A DNA stretch of 64,000 bases from Pseudotabrizicola sediminis (GCF_004745575.1 NZ_RPEM01000005.1:1-64000); one strand, 5' to 3'; shown: positions 24,244 to 34,985, counted from the first letter of the stretch. Numbers and translations: made by a program. The notes: a model not told the origin generated them from the sequence alone.

Positions 24244-24927
24244 TCAGTCAATCACCTCGTCCGCCGTCACGCCCCACAGGCTGCTGACCGGGGCCCAGCC
24301 CTTTTGCCCGTCGATCGTGACGCGGCACCAGCCGTCCGCGCATTCGGTCAGCCGGGCCACCACGCCGCGTTGGGCCTGGAACGCGGCCAGCGAGGTGGTG
24401 TCGGGGCGGTTGAAGAACGTGGCCATATCCTCGTTCACCATCACCGACCGCACCCCCGAGACCAGCGCATAATGCACCCAGCCGCCGACGCCTTCGGCAT
24501 CTTCGACCCGGCGCCAATGGCCATGCTCGGCGGTGACCTTCAACGGCATGCCGACCCGGGTGAACACCCAGTCGATCCGGTGCGACAACCCCGGCCCTCG
24601 CCGGGCATTGCCTTCGTTTGACTTGAGCGAGACATAGCGCGGCAAGGGCAGGTTGGTCACCGCCCCCTTGTTCGGGTCGCGCGGCACCGCCGCCGGCTTT
24701 GCCGCAGATGGTGCTGGCGGCCCCAAAGGGCGCATCGCGGGCTGTGGGGATGTTGCGGGCGCAGCCGCGCTTGCGGTGGTCGGTGCCAGCGGCGCTGCCT
24801 CAGCCGAGGCCGGCACCTGCATCAGCGCCGGGTTCGGTCTGGGCCGTACAACCTCCGACAGCGCAGGCCCCGCCCCCGCCATCAGGGCAATACCCGTCAC
24901 CAATGCCTTCAGCATGTTGTTCACCAT
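24244..24927 (-). CDS. Exported SH3-domain protein
   Basis: A protein of about 227 residues with a signal peptide (NMLKALVTGIALMAGAGPALS) and an A/P-rich linker. The C-terminal half contains two bacterial SH3 repeats: NARRGPGLSHRIDWVFTRVG...GHWRRVED...GWVHYALVSG and VARLTECADGWCRVTIDGQKGWAPVSSLWG. Such periplasmic proteins (SH3_4/DUF1058 type) bind cell wall or protein ligands. Two ATGs, 24927 and 24915, are close together; the first is given, but the second would also work. Confidence 0.82.
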   Translation of the reverse strand: MVNNMLKALVTGIALMAGAGPALSEVVRPRPNPALMQVPASAEAAPLAPTTASAAAPATSPQPAMRPLGPPAPSAAKPAAVPRDPNKGAVTNLPLPRYVSLKSNEGNARRGPGLSHRIDWVFTRVGMPLKVTAEHGHWRRVEDAEGVGGWVHYALVSGVRSVMVNEDMATFFNRPDTTSLAAFQAQRGVVARLTECADGWCRVTIDGQKGWAPVSSLWGVTADEVID

Positions 24928-25102
24928 CCGCCTGTGGCCGGGTGTGCCCCCGGTCTGTTGGTTCCGCCCATCGCTACGGCCCGGCAAAGGGCCGCAATCC
25001 CTCAAGACTCCGGGGCTGATCGCTTAGGGTCTTGTGCCCCGTCCCGGTTGTCGTCACTTTGCCCTGAGGCGCGCGCCAAGATCAAGTCCACGGAGGCCCA
25101 AG

Positions 25103-26089
25103 ATGCCCGCACAGCGGTTGAGTGTTGTAGTCACGCGACGGTTGCCCGAACCGGTCGAGACCCGGATGAAGGAATTGTTCGATGTCGAGCTGCGCGACCC
25201 GGACACAAAGATGACCCGCGAGGATCTGGCCAGTGCGATGCGCCGCGCCGATGTGCTGGTGCCCTGTGTGACCGATCAGGTGGATGCTGCCCTGATCGCG
25301 CAAGCCGGTGACAAGCTGAAGCTGATCGCCAATTATGGTGCGGGGGTGGACCACATCGACGTGGCCACCGCCCGTCAGCGTGGCATTCTGGTGTCGAACA
25401 CCCCCGGCGTGGTGACCGAAGACACTGCCGATATGACACTGGCATTGATCATGGCGGTGACCCGGCGCATTCCAGAAGGGCTGCAGGTGATGCAGGCCGG
25501 CGAATGGCGGGGCTGGGCCCCGACCGCCTTTATGGGTGGGCGGTTGGGCGGCAAGCGGCTTGGAATCCTTGGCATGGGGCGGATCGGGCAGGCCGTGGCG
25601 CGGCGCGCCCGCGCCTTTGGCATGCAGGTGCATTACAACAACCGCAAACGCCTTCGCCCGGAACTTGAGGCCGAGCTGGATGCGACCTGGTGGGAAAGCC
25701 TGGACCAGATGGTCAGCCGGATGGACATCCTGTCGATCAACTGCCCGTACACGCCCTCGACCTATCACCTGATGAACGCGCGGCGGCTGAAACTGATGAA
25801 ACCCACCGCCGTGATCGTGAACACCTCGCGCGGCGAAGTGATTGACGAAAATGCCCTGACCCGCGGCCTGCGGGCGGGCGAGCTGGGCGGCGCGGGCCTT
25901 GACGTGTTCGAACACGGGCATGAGGTGAACCCGCGCCTGCGTGAACTGCCCAACGTGGTGCTGCTGCCGCATATGGGCAGCGCGACGCTGGAGGGGCGTA
26001 TCGAGATGGGTGAAAAGGTCATCATCAACATCAAGACCTTCGCCGACGGCCACCGCCCCCCGGATCAGGTGGTGCCGGGCCAGCTGTAA
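25103..26089 (+). CDS. D-glycerate dehydrogenase / glyoxylate reductase
   Basis: A 328-residue D-isomer-specific 2-hydroxyacid dehydrogenase, probably interconverting glyoxylate and glycolate or hydroxypyruvate and D-glycerate with NAD(P)H. The Rossmann motif is LGILGMGRIGQAVARRA (about 153-169). The substrate-binding arginine lies in VIVNTSRGEVIDE, and the acid/base histidine in LLPHMGSAT. ANYGAGVDHID (about 74-84) binds the substrate. The ATG at 25103 follows GGAGG by 7 nt, so the longer frame from 25034 was rejected. glcDEF lies 11 kb upstream and a second, GhrA-type reductase 2 kb downstream. Confidence 0.87.
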   Translation: MPAQRLSVVVTRRLPEPVETRMKELFDVELRDPDTKMTREDLASAMRRADVLVPCVTDQVDAALIAQAGDKLKLIANYGAGVDHIDVATARQRGILVSNTPGVVTEDTADMTLALIMAVTRRIPEGLQVMQAGEWRGWAPTAFMGGRLGGKRLGILGMGRIGQAVARRARAFGMQVHYNNRKRLRPELEAELDATWWESLDQMVSRMDILSINCPYTPSTYHLMNARRLKLMKPTAVIVNTSRGEVIDENALTRGLRAGELGGAGLDVFEHGHEVNPRLRELPNVVLLPHMGSATLEGRIEMGEKVIINIKTFADGHRPPDQVVPGQL

Positions 26090-26121
26090 CTTTCAGAAAA
26101 TCGAGCGGCTGCGCGATACGC

Positions 26122-27129
26122 CTAGTTGCGCGCGTTCCAGCCGCGATACCAGTCGACGAACCGCGCCACGCCGTCGCGGATACTGGTGCGGGGCAGGGAG
26201 CCGACCAGCGCTTCGATCAGGCTGGCGTCGGCCCAGGTGGCGGGTACGTCGCCCGGTTGCATCGGCAGCAGGGTTTGCCGGGCGCGGCGCCCGGTTGCCG
26301 TCTCGATGGCCTTGATGAAATCACTCAGCTGTTCGGTCGTGCCATTGCCGATATTGACGACGCGGAACGGGGCCACGGGCGACAGGCTGTCCATCGGACC
26401 GGCCGGGGTGGTGCCGGGCACGGCGGTGATCAGGCGCGCGATGCCTTCGACCAGATCGTCGACGTAAGTGAAATCCCGACGCATGTCACCGTGGTTGTAG
26501 ACCTCGATTGCCTCGTCGTTCAGGATCGCGCGGGTGAATTTGAACAGGGCCATGTCGGGGCGCCCCCAGGGGCCGTAGACGGTGAAGAAGCGGAACATCG
26601 TGGTCGGCAGACCGAACAGATGGGCATAGCTGTGGGCCATCGCCTCCGTCGCGATCTTGGTGGCGGCGTAAAAGCTCATCGGATGGGTGGCCTGGTCGGT
26701 CTCGGCATAGGGCATATTGGTATTGGCGCCGTAAGCTGAAGACGTGGAGGCGATCAGCAAATGCCGGGGCGGATGGGCGCGCGCGGCCTCCAGCACTTCA
26801 TGCGTGCCGATCAGGTTTGACTGCACATAGGCCCGTGGGGTGTCGATCGACTGGCGCACCCCCGCCTTTGCGGCCAGGTGGATGATCACATCGGGGCGCA
26901 GGCGGGCGGTCAGTTCGGTCAGGCGACCTTCGTTCTCCAGCATCCCCTGCTCGAAGGCAAACCGGGGCTGGGCCTGCAGTATTTCCAGCCGGGCCTGTTT
27001 CAGGGCCGGGTCGTAACAGGTCGTCATCCCGTCAAAGCCGGTGACCTGCCAGCCATCCGTCAGCATCCGCCGGGACAGGTGAAAGCCGATGAAGCCGGCT
27101 GCCCCCGTGATCAGAACCTTGCCTGTCAT
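26122..27129 (-). CDS. NAD-dependent epimerase, UDP-glucuronate 4-epimerase type
   Basis: A 335-residue extended SDR. The NAD-binding GAAGFIGFHLSRRM is at the N-terminus; the catalytic serine/tyrosine/lysine set is STSSAYG and YAATK. KAGVRQSIDTPRAYVQSNL, the FRFFTVYGPWGRPDMALFKF stretch and RRDFTYVDDLVEGI are characteristic of UDP-glucuronate 4-epimerases, which supply UDP-galacturonate for LPS or capsule. No other polysaccharide genes are nearby. ATG 27129 begins the usual MTGKVLITG; an in-frame upstream start adds nine residues without support. Confidence 0.88.
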   Translation of the reverse strand: MTGKVLITGAAGFIGFHLSRRMLTDGWQVTGFDGMTTCYDPALKQARLEILQAQPRFAFEQGMLENEGRLTELTARLRPDVIIHLAAKAGVRQSIDTPRAYVQSNLIGTHEVLEAARAHPPRHLLIASTSSAYGANTNMPYAETDQATHPMSFYAATKIATEAMAHSYAHLFGLPTTMFRFFTVYGPWGRPDMALFKFTRAILNDEAIEVYNHGDMRRDFTYVDDLVEGIARLITAVPGTTPAGPMDSLSPVAPFRVVNIGNGTTEQLSDFIKAIETATGRRARQTLLPMQPGDVPATWADASLIEALVGSLPRTSIRDGVARFVDWYRGWNARN

Positions 27130-27196
27130 CCCTGTCCCCACCCTTGTGCCGCCCAATCCTTAACGGCAGCGGAGGGCTGCGGTAAAGGGTGGCGTG

Positions 27197-28087
27197 TCAG
27201 TTGCCCACACCCAGCACCGGGGCGGGCGGGCGGCGGCGGGCACCCGACAGCGCATTGAAGGCCACCGCCGCCATCAGCACCGCTCCGCCGGTGAAGGTGC
27301 CTGCCGAGGCAGTTTCGCCCAGCGCCAGAAACACCCAGACCGGGGCCAGCAGCACCTCGACCATCGACAGCAGCGTCAGTTCCGCCGCTGGGATCACCCG
27401 GCTGCCTGCGGTATAAAGCGCCATGCCGGTGGCCAGAATGGCCGCGCCCATCGACAGCGATATCGCGATGTCGCGCCCCGGTACCCAGAGTGTATCGCCT
27501 TGCGCTGCCAGAACCAGCCCCGCGGCCAGCATCGACAGCACCCCGCCGATCACCACCGCAGGCAGCATGTCTGCCAGCTTGCCCCAGCGCAGGGCGATGG
27601 TGAAGCTGGCAAACCCCAAAGCTGACAGCAGGGCCGCCACGTTCCCTGCCAGCGCCCCTGACGCCAGCCCTTCGCGCACCATCAGAAACATGCCCACCGC
27701 GGCCAGAGCAATCGCGCCCCATGTCGCCGGACGCACGGTTTCACGCAGGATCAGCCAACCCATCAGCGCCGCCAGAAACGGCGAGGCGGAAAACAGGAAC
27801 ACCGCATTGGCCACCGTGGTCGCCTGAAAGGCAAAGATCGCGCCGCCAAAGGCCAGCACAAGGCCAAGCCCTCCCACAAGACCCGACCATCCCACCCGGC
27901 GCAACGGTGCCACCACCTGGCCCGAGCGCCACCAGATCACCGCCAGCAGCACCGGGATCATCCCGGCAGAGCGCCAGAACAGCACGGCCCAGGTGCCTGC
28001 CTGATCAATCTGCCGGATCAGCAGACCATTGAGCGACCACAGCAGCGCCGCCAGCAGCACCAGTTTCACCCCGGTTGAATATGGCAT
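27197..28087 (-). CDS. EamA/DMT-family permease
   Basis: A 296-residue inner-membrane protein with about ten helices arranged as two EamA repeats. The first half contains LLWSLNGLLIRQI and FRSAG-like FWRSAGMIPVLL; the end of the second has AAELTLLSMVEVLLAPVWVFLALGE, where the E-x-x-x-x-P region is diagnostic. These are drug/metabolite exporters with varied substrates; none can be inferred here. Its stop is 67 bp from the start of the epimerase gene, so the two may be cotranscribed. Confidence 0.88.
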   Translation of the reverse strand: MPYSTGVKLVLLAALLWSLNGLLIRQIDQAGTWAVLFWRSAGMIPVLLAVIWWRSGQVVAPLRRVGWSGLVGGLGLVLAFGGAIFAFQATTVANAVFLFSASPFLAALMGWLILRETVRPATWGAIALAAVGMFLMVREGLASGALAGNVAALLSALGFASFTIALRWGKLADMLPAVVIGGVLSMLAAGLVLAAQGDTLWVPGRDIAISLSMGAAILATGMALYTAGSRVIPAAELTLLSMVEVLLAPVWVFLALGETASAGTFTGGAVLMAAVAFNALSGARRRPPAPVLGVGN

Positions 28088-28182
28088 GCCCGCCCCCTGT
28101 GTCCCATTGCCATCAAAGGCAGGGCAGGGCGGGGCGTCTGTTCTGTCCGCGACGCGAGAGGCGTCGCAGGCAGCGCGCCGGG

Positions 28183-29112
28183 TCAGTAGCCCAAAGCGCG
28201 ATCCACCCGGTGCAGCAGGGGCTCGCCCGCTTCGGCCCGGCGGATGTTTTCGGCGATCACGCCTGAGGCACTTTCGGGGCGGGTGTCGGCGGCGATGTGC
28301 GGGGTAACGGTCACGCGCGGATGCGCCCAGAAGGCGTGATCCTGCGGCAGGGGTTCCACCCGGAACACATCCAGCGTGGCGTGGCCGATCTGGCCAGAAT
28401 CCAGCGCGTCCAGCAGGGCCGCGTCGTCGATCAGCGGCCCGCGACCGGGGTTCAGGATCACCGCCCCGCGCGCAGGCAGCGCCAGTGTCGTGGCGTTCAG
28501 CGTGTTCTCGGTTTCCGGCGTGCGTGGCAGAAGGGTCACCACGATCTGTGCCCCGCTCAGCGCCTGCCGCAACCCATCCTCACCCGACAGGCACTGCACC
28601 CCCGGCACCGATTTCTGCGTCCGGCTCCACCCGGTGACCGGGAAGTTCAGGCCCGCCAGCGCCTGTGCACAAGCCGTGCCCAATGCCCCCAGCCCCAGCA
28701 CCGTAACGGGCCGGTTGCGCGCCAAGGGCGGCACCACGGGGGTCCACACATGGCCCGGGTTCACGATATGCGCATCCATCCCCAGATGATGCCGCAGGGC
28801 GTGGCCCACAACCCATTCGACCATGCTTTCGGTCAGGCTTGGGTCCACCATCCGGCAAAGGGGTTGCGTCAGCGTGGCATTGCCGACGATCCGCTCCACC
28901 CCGGCCCAAAGCGACAGCACGGCCTTGGTCCGCACAAAGGGGGTGAAATCCTGCAACGGGGCACTTGGGGCGTAGATGATGTAGTCCACCGTCCCCGGTG
29001 CCGCCTTTTGCACCACCTGCGCCTTGATCCCGGCGGCGTCCAGCGCCGCTGGCAGCACACCGCGATATTGGCCCCAAAGATCGGGGGCGGCGAACAGGAC
29101 AGTGAGCATCAT
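28183..29112 (-). CDS. ghrA: Glyoxylate/hydroxypyruvate reductase A-like
   Basis: A 309-residue 2-hydroxyacid dehydrogenase of the GhrA subgroup. The NAD(P) motif is VLGLGALGTACAQAL (about 137-151), the substrate arginine is in ILNPGRGPLID, and the catalytic histidine is in VTPHIAADTRP. The opening LTVLFAAPDLWGQYRGVL and the weakly conserved N-terminal lobe are GhrA-like rather than D-glycerate-dehydrogenase-like. GAGG precedes the tandem ATGATG, and the rodA stop codon immediately abuts the start. It is therefore probably cotranscribed with the cell-shape genes, a link with no obvious metabolic reason. Confidence 0.85.
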   Translation of the reverse strand: MMLTVLFAAPDLWGQYRGVLPAALDAAGIKAQVVQKAAPGTVDYIIYAPSAPLQDFTPFVRTKAVLSLWAGVERIVGNATLTQPLCRMVDPSLTESMVEWVVGHALRHHLGMDAHIVNPGHVWTPVVPPLARNRPVTVLGLGALGTACAQALAGLNFPVTGWSRTQKSVPGVQCLSGEDGLRQALSGAQIVVTLLPRTPETENTLNATTLALPARGAVILNPGRGPLIDDAALLDALDSGQIGHATLDVFRVEPLPQDHAFWAHPRVTVTPHIAADTRPESASGVIAENIRRAEAGEPLLHRVDRALGY

Positions 29113-30252
29113 CTACCTCGGTCTGTGAACATGGGCGCTCTGGATCAGGCCGAAGGCCACCAAAAGCACCAGCATCGCCGATCCGCCATAGGACAGGAAC
29201 GGCAGCGGAATGCCAACCACAGGGGCCAGCCCCATCACCATCGACAGATTGACCGCCAGATAAAAGAAGAAGTTCGCGGCAATGCCAAGGATCAACAGCA
29301 CGGAAAACCGGTCTTTGTTCTGCATCGCCGAGACATAACAGAACAGCAGGATCAGCCCGTACAGCACCAGCAGGCTGAACACGCCGACAAAACCGAATTC
29401 TTCGCCCAGCGTGGTAAAGATGAAATCGGTGTGCTTTTCGGGCAAAAAGTTCAGCCGGCTCTGCGTGCCTTGCATAAACCCCTTGCCGCCCCAGCCACCC
29501 GAGCCAAGGGCGATCTGCGCCTGAATGATGTTGTACCCTGCCCCCAGCGGGTCAGAGGTCGGGTCAAGGAACGTGTCGATCCGGCGGAACTGATAGTCGT
29601 GAAGCAATTGCCAGTCGGTGCCCCGGCTGGCCATCACCGCCCAGATCGTGGCTCCGACCGCGCTGATGACAGCGCCGAAATACCACCAGCTGACGCCAGC
29701 CAGCAGCATCACCGTGCCGCCGATCATCAGCAGGATCAGCGCGGTGCCAAGGTTGGGCTGCATCAGCACCAGCACCGTCGGGATCACCGTCAGCACCACA
29801 GGGATCAACACCCAGAACAGGCGCGACGTCTTTTTGACATCCAGCCAGTCGTAATAGGCGGCCAGCATCATCACCAGCGTGATCTTGGCCATTTCCGATG
29901 GCTGCAACCGGAAGCCGCCGATGTCGAGCCAGCGTTGTGCGCCCATGCCGGTGACCCCGAAAAATTCCACCACCAGCAGCAGCAGAATCGAGACGACATA
30001 GGCAATCAGCGACATGTTGCGCCAGAACCAGATCGGCACGAAAGCGATGATGAACATCAAGACCGCGCCAAGCGCAAAGACCTGCATCTGCCGCCCGGCC
30101 CAGACATCCAGACGCCCGCCAGCAATAGAATACAGTGCCAGCCAGCCTACAGCCGATACCGCCGTCACAAGCACGATCAGCGGCCAGTTCAGGTGCAGCA
30201 CCTTGCGCAGACCGGTGGGCACGAATTTGACGCGGTATTCCAGAAAGCTCAT
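29113..30252 (-). CDS. rodA: Rod-shape SEDS glycosyltransferase RodA
   Basis: A 379-residue SEDS-family peptidoglycan polymerase working with PBP2 in the elongasome. About ten helices are visible, with family blocks GAQRWLDIGGFRLQPSEMAKI, QPNLGTALILLMIGG, FLPEKHTDFIFTTLGEEFGFVG and GLAPVVGIPLPFLSYGGSAM. The start at 30252 (MSFLEYRVK) lies 10 nt after the mrdA stop. The upstream in-frame extension overlaps mrdA and has no support. Last of the five shape genes on this strand before ghrA. Confidence 0.95.
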   Translation of the reverse strand: MSFLEYRVKFVPTGLRKVLHLNWPLIVLVTAVSAVGWLALYSIAGGRLDVWAGRQMQVFALGAVLMFIIAFVPIWFWRNMSLIAYVVSILLLLVVEFFGVTGMGAQRWLDIGGFRLQPSEMAKITLVMMLAAYYDWLDVKKTSRLFWVLIPVVLTVIPTVLVLMQPNLGTALILLMIGGTVMLLAGVSWWYFGAVISAVGATIWAVMASRGTDWQLLHDYQFRRIDTFLDPTSDPLGAGYNIIQAQIALGSGGWGGKGFMQGTQSRLNFLPEKHTDFIFTTLGEEFGFVGVFSLLVLYGLILLFCYVSAMQNKDRFSVLLILGIAANFFFYLAVNLSMVMGLAPVVGIPLPFLSYGGSAMLVLLVAFGLIQSAHVHRPR

Positions 30253-30262
30253 GCCCGGCCCC

Positions 30263-32206
30263 CTATGCGCGGCTGGAGTCGGGGGCGCGGCCTTCGGCAT
30301 CGCGCAAGGGCAGCTTTTCCAGCATCGATTCAATCCGGTTGCGCTGGCTGGACGGATAGGCCGACAGGGGCGGAATCCCGCCGGTCAGCGCGCTCAGGAT
30401 GGCGTCCCGCCCGACGGGGGCGGCTGCCGTGGACCCGCCGCCGCCATGCTCCACCACCACAGACACCGCATAGCGCGGGTTGGTATAGGGCGCATATCCC
30501 ACGAACAGCGCATGGTCGCGCCTGTTCCACGGCAGCTGATCGTTGGAAATCACCCCGCGCGCCCGTTCGGCCGCGGTGATGTTGCGCACCTGGCTGGTGC
30601 CGGTTTTGCCCGCCATCAACAGCGCCTCGTCGGCGATGCGCGATGATTTCGCCGTGCCGCGTTCGGCATTCATCACCGCATACATGCCCGACCGGATCTT
30701 GCGCAGGATCTCTTCCGAGATGCCGATGCTGGGCGCCTCTTCCACCGGCACCTCCTTGCCATCAACCGACCGCACCAGCCGCGGCACCACCGCGCGGCCC
30801 GTCGCAATCCGCGCCGTCATCACCGCCAGTTGCAGCGGCGAGGTCAGGACATAGCCTTGACCGATGCTGGCGTTGATCGTGTCGCCGATCCGCCAATCCT
30901 CCTGCTGCCGTTCCTGCTTCCACGCGCGGTTCGGCATGATCCCTTCGGCGATCGCCGACATCGGCAGATCGTGGCGGATGCCAAGGCCAAAGCGTTTGCC
31001 CATCTCGGCGATCTTTTCGATCCCGACCCGCTGGGCGATGTCGTAGTAATAGACATCGCAGCTTTCAGACAGCGACTTTTCCAGATCCACGGCGCCATGC
31101 CCGGCACGCTTCCAGCAATGAAACCGCCGCCCGCCGAATTCCAGATAGCCGGGGCAGCGGACAGAGGTGTTCACCGTGATCATCCCCGCCTCAAGGGCGG
31201 CCAAGGCCGTGATCATCTTGAAGGTCGATCCTGGCGGGTACACGCCCTGCACGGTCTTGTTGGCCAGCGGGCGATGGTCGTTTTCCATCAGCCCGTTGTA
31301 ATCGGTATGGCTGATCCCGCGCACAAACAGGTTCGGGTCAAACGACGGCGAGGACACGATGGCAATCAGATCACCATTGGTCACATCCATCACCACCGCC
31401 GCCGCTGATTCATCGCCCAGCCGCGCCTGCACGAAATTCTGCACATCTGCGTTGATGGTCAACCGTACATCTGACCCCGGATCGCCCTCTTCACGCTCCA
31501 GCTCGCGCATCACCCGGCCCACGGCGTTCACCTCGATCCGCCGCGTGCCCGCCCGGCCGCGCAGTTGGTCTTCCAGCCAACGTTCAACCCCGATCTTGCC
31601 GATCTGGAACTTGGGAATGCGCAACAGCGGGTCAGGGCTGTCCAGCGCCTCCAGATCGCGCTCGGACACCGGCCCGACATAGCCCAGCACATGGGCGAAA
31701 TCGGTGTCGCGCGGGTATTGCCGGCTCAACCCCACTTCGGGCGACACACCGGGCAGCGACGGCGCATTCAGCGCCACCTTCGACAAATCTTCCCAACTCA
31801 GCCGGTCCGCCACCGTAATCGGCGCAAATGGGCTGGTGCGGTTCATTTCCTTGGCAGTGCGGTCCAGATCATCGGCGGTCAGCGGGATGATATGCGCCAG
31901 TTTGGCCAGCACCGCATCGACATCACCTGCATCCTCGCGCGTGATGACCACCCGGTAATTCTGTTCATTTCCCGCCAGCACCTTGCCGTTGCGGTCATGG
32001 ATCACCCCGCGCGCGGGCGGGATCAGCCGAATCGAGATCCGGTTTTCTTCGGCCAGCAGCTTGAATTGATCGGCCTGATCGACCGAAAGATAGTGCATCC
32101 GCGCGCCAAGCACCGCGAACATCGCTGTCATTCCGCCACCCAACAACAGCGCACGCCGGTGCGTGCCGCGGGCAGCGTCTTCGGTTTCCTTCGGGCTGCG
32201 TCTCAC
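30263..32206 (-). CDS. mrdA: Penicillin-binding protein 2 (elongation transpeptidase)
   Basis: A 647-residue class B PBP. One N-terminal membrane helix (about 18-38) leads to the pedestal domain and the transpeptidase domain. Catalytic Ser327 is in PGSTFK. The SxN-equivalent reads SESCD, as in E. coli PBP2 (SSD/SCD type), and the KTG motif is GKTGTSQ. A conserved RGVIHDRNGKVLAGN stretch follows the helix. It begins at GTG 32206, with GAGGGG just upstream and 10 nt after the mreD stop; the open frame extends further but overlaps mreD. It crosslinks the strands made by RodA. Confidence 0.95.
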   Translation of the reverse strand: MRRSPKETEDAARGTHRRALLLGGGMTAMFAVLGARMHYLSVDQADQFKLLAEENRISIRLIPPARGVIHDRNGKVLAGNEQNYRVVITREDAGDVDAVLAKLAHIIPLTADDLDRTAKEMNRTSPFAPITVADRLSWEDLSKVALNAPSLPGVSPEVGLSRQYPRDTDFAHVLGYVGPVSERDLEALDSPDPLLRIPKFQIGKIGVERWLEDQLRGRAGTRRIEVNAVGRVMRELEREEGDPGSDVRLTINADVQNFVQARLGDESAAAVVMDVTNGDLIAIVSSPSFDPNLFVRGISHTDYNGLMENDHRPLANKTVQGVYPPGSTFKMITALAALEAGMITVNTSVRCPGYLEFGGRRFHCWKRAGHGAVDLEKSLSESCDVYYYDIAQRVGIEKIAEMGKRFGLGIRHDLPMSAIAEGIMPNRAWKQERQQEDWRIGDTINASIGQGYVLTSPLQLAVMTARIATGRAVVPRLVRSVDGKEVPVEEAPSIGISEEILRKIRSGMYAVMNAERGTAKSSRIADEALLMAGKTGTSQVRNITAAERARGVISNDQLPWNRRDHALFVGYAPYTNPRYAVSVVVEHGGGGSTAAAPVGRDAILSALTGGIPPLSAYPSSQRNRIESMLEKLPLRDAEGRAPDSSRA

Positions 32207-32216
32207 GTCCTGCCCC

Positions 32217-32765
32217 TCACAAACGGCGTCCGTAACTGTCAACTTCGCCTGTCGCAGGCTTGCGCAGGTCAAAGGCCAGGCGGCTGGCCCCCACAACGAC
32301 AGGATAGCACAGGATCGACCACAAAACCTGCATCAAGGCAAAGCCGAATGCCGGCTGCGGCAAAAACGATAGCGTGAACACCAGCCGGTAGGCCAGCAGG
32401 CACCCTATCATCAGCCCGGCCACCATGGCCCATTCCGCCACCAGCGTCAGTTCGCGCGTCAGCGCCACCCGGTTGCGCACGAATTCCACCGCGATCACCA
32501 CCAGCGCGGTCCACAATCCCGGCGGGCGCAGCAGCACCATGTCTTCCAGCAGCAGCACCCCGGCCAGTAGCCAGACCGGCAGGTAATCCGGCCGCCGGGT
32601 CGCCCAGGCAAAGATCAGGCACAAGAGCAGGTCCGGCCCCGGCCAGTCGCCCGCCTCGGACCCCAAAGGCAGCAGCCGCACGTAAAGCATCAGCAGCGCG
32701 ATGCCGACAAACAGCCCGCGATAGAACCAGGCGCTGGACCGCCACGCATCACCCACCGCTGCCAT
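32217..32765 (-). CDS. mreD: Rod-shape determining protein MreD
   Basis: A 182-residue inner-membrane protein with about five helices, the usual MreD size. It lies between mreC and mrdA, overlapping the mreC end by 17 bp from the preferred ATG. Sequence conservation in MreD is low; assignment rests on LPLGSEAGDWPGPDLLLCL, the P-x-L-LL motif typical of alphaproteobacterial MreD, and on gene order. It stabilises the MreB-MreC elongasome complex. Confidence 0.9.
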   Translation of the reverse strand: MAAVGDAWRSSAWFYRGLFVGIALLMLYVRLLPLGSEAGDWPGPDLLLCLIFAWATRRPDYLPVWLLAGVLLLEDMVLLRPPGLWTALVVIAVEFVRNRVALTRELTLVAEWAMVAGLMIGCLLAYRLVFTLSFLPQPAFGFALMQVLWSILCYPVVVGASRLAFDLRKPATGEVDSYGRRL

Positions 32766-33732
32766 CCGTCTCGGTGCTCGCATCGGCTGCCGGCATCGCC
32801 TCGGGCTGGTTGCCCCGGGTGGGCAAGGCGTCGGTGTTCAGCGCCTCGCTGGTGTCCGGCCCTGCAGGCAGCACCGGCGGCGCAATCAGCGCGCCCGCAT
32901 CGGTGATCGGCACCAGCTGATGGCTGCGCAGCACGCGCAGGAATTCCAGCCGCTGGTAATCCGCGCTCAGACTGACCCGCAGCCGCCGGTCATTGCCCAG
33001 CACCACCTGACCCACCAGTAACCCGGCCGGAAACATCCCGCCATCGCCAGAGCTGATCACCCGGTCACCGGGACGGACCACATCGGACTGTTCCAGAAAC
33101 TCCAGCGGGGGCAGGGCGGTGTTGTCGCCCGACAGCAGGGCCTTCTGCCCCGAAGGCTGCACCGTCACCGGCACCCGGCTGTTGGTATCCGTCAACAGGA
33201 TCACCCGGCTGGTCCGCTCGCCCACGCCGGAAATGCGCCCGACCACGCCGATGCCATCCATGGTGGCCCAGCCGTCCAAAATGCCGTCGCGGGCCCCCAC
33301 GTTGATCAGCACCGATTGCCGGAACGGGCTGCCGCTGTCGGCCAGAACCTGGCCGGTCACATGGGTCAGCTTGGGGTCTAACCGCACCTGATTCAGGTCC
33401 AACAGGCGCGCGTTCTGCTGTTCCAGCTGCAGCGCCGCCTCTTTCCATGCTTTCATCTGCTGCAATTCGCGGCGCAGATCCTGATTTTGCGCATGCAGGC
33501 TGGCGTAGCTCTGGAACTGTTCCACCATATCGGCGGCCGTGGTGATCGGTGTCATCACCCAGTCGAACGACGGCACCACCCGGTCGATCAACGCAGCACG
33601 GAACCGCTCCACCCGGGGGCTGTCAATCCGCCACAGCAGGAACAGCCCCAACAACGACAAGACCAGAATCCCCACCAACACCCGCCGCAGCGGGCGGGAG
33701 AAGTCTTCCGGGTCTGTCCGTGTCTTTGCCAT
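32749..33732 (-). CDS. mreC: Rod-shape determining protein MreC
   Basis: A 327-residue bitopic protein. A cytoplasmic start is followed by one membrane helix (about 17-36), a coiled coil (about 65-112, LHAQNQDLRRELQQMKAWKE) and a periplasmic beta-barrel domain (VTGQVLADSGSPFRQSVLINVG, GVVGRISGVGERTSRVILLTD). The C-terminal tail (about 275-327) is acidic and low in complexity, as in many Rhodobacteraceae. It scaffolds PBP2 and MreB. It follows mreB by 74 bp. Confidence 0.94.
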   Translation of the reverse strand: MAKTRTDPEDFSRPLRRVLVGILVLSLLGLFLLWRIDSPRVERFRAALIDRVVPSFDWVMTPITTAADMVEQFQSYASLHAQNQDLRRELQQMKAWKEAALQLEQQNARLLDLNQVRLDPKLTHVTGQVLADSGSPFRQSVLINVGARDGILDGWATMDGIGVVGRISGVGERTSRVILLTDTNSRVPVTVQPSGQKALLSGDNTALPPLEFLEQSDVVRPGDRVISSGDGGMFPAGLLVGQVVLGNDRRLRVSLSADYQRLEFLRVLRSHQLVPITDAGALIAPPVLPAGPDTSEALNTDALPTRGNQPEAMPAADASTETDGSGG

Positions 33733-33806
33733 GCCGGTCTGCTACGTCCAATTCATACGCCCGGCCCCGCAGCGCCGCGTCATCCGTTCCGGTCATCAGA
33801 CCCGGA

Positions 33807-34985
<1,179 letters not shown>

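Noticed and set aside
28297-30579. A 760-codon plus-strand open frame covering the rodA/ghrA region.
   Set aside because: It lies antisense to rodA, ghrA and the end of mrdA, whose motifs are intact. Its translation is H/Q/R-rich low-complexity sequence typical of antisense frames in high-GC genomes.
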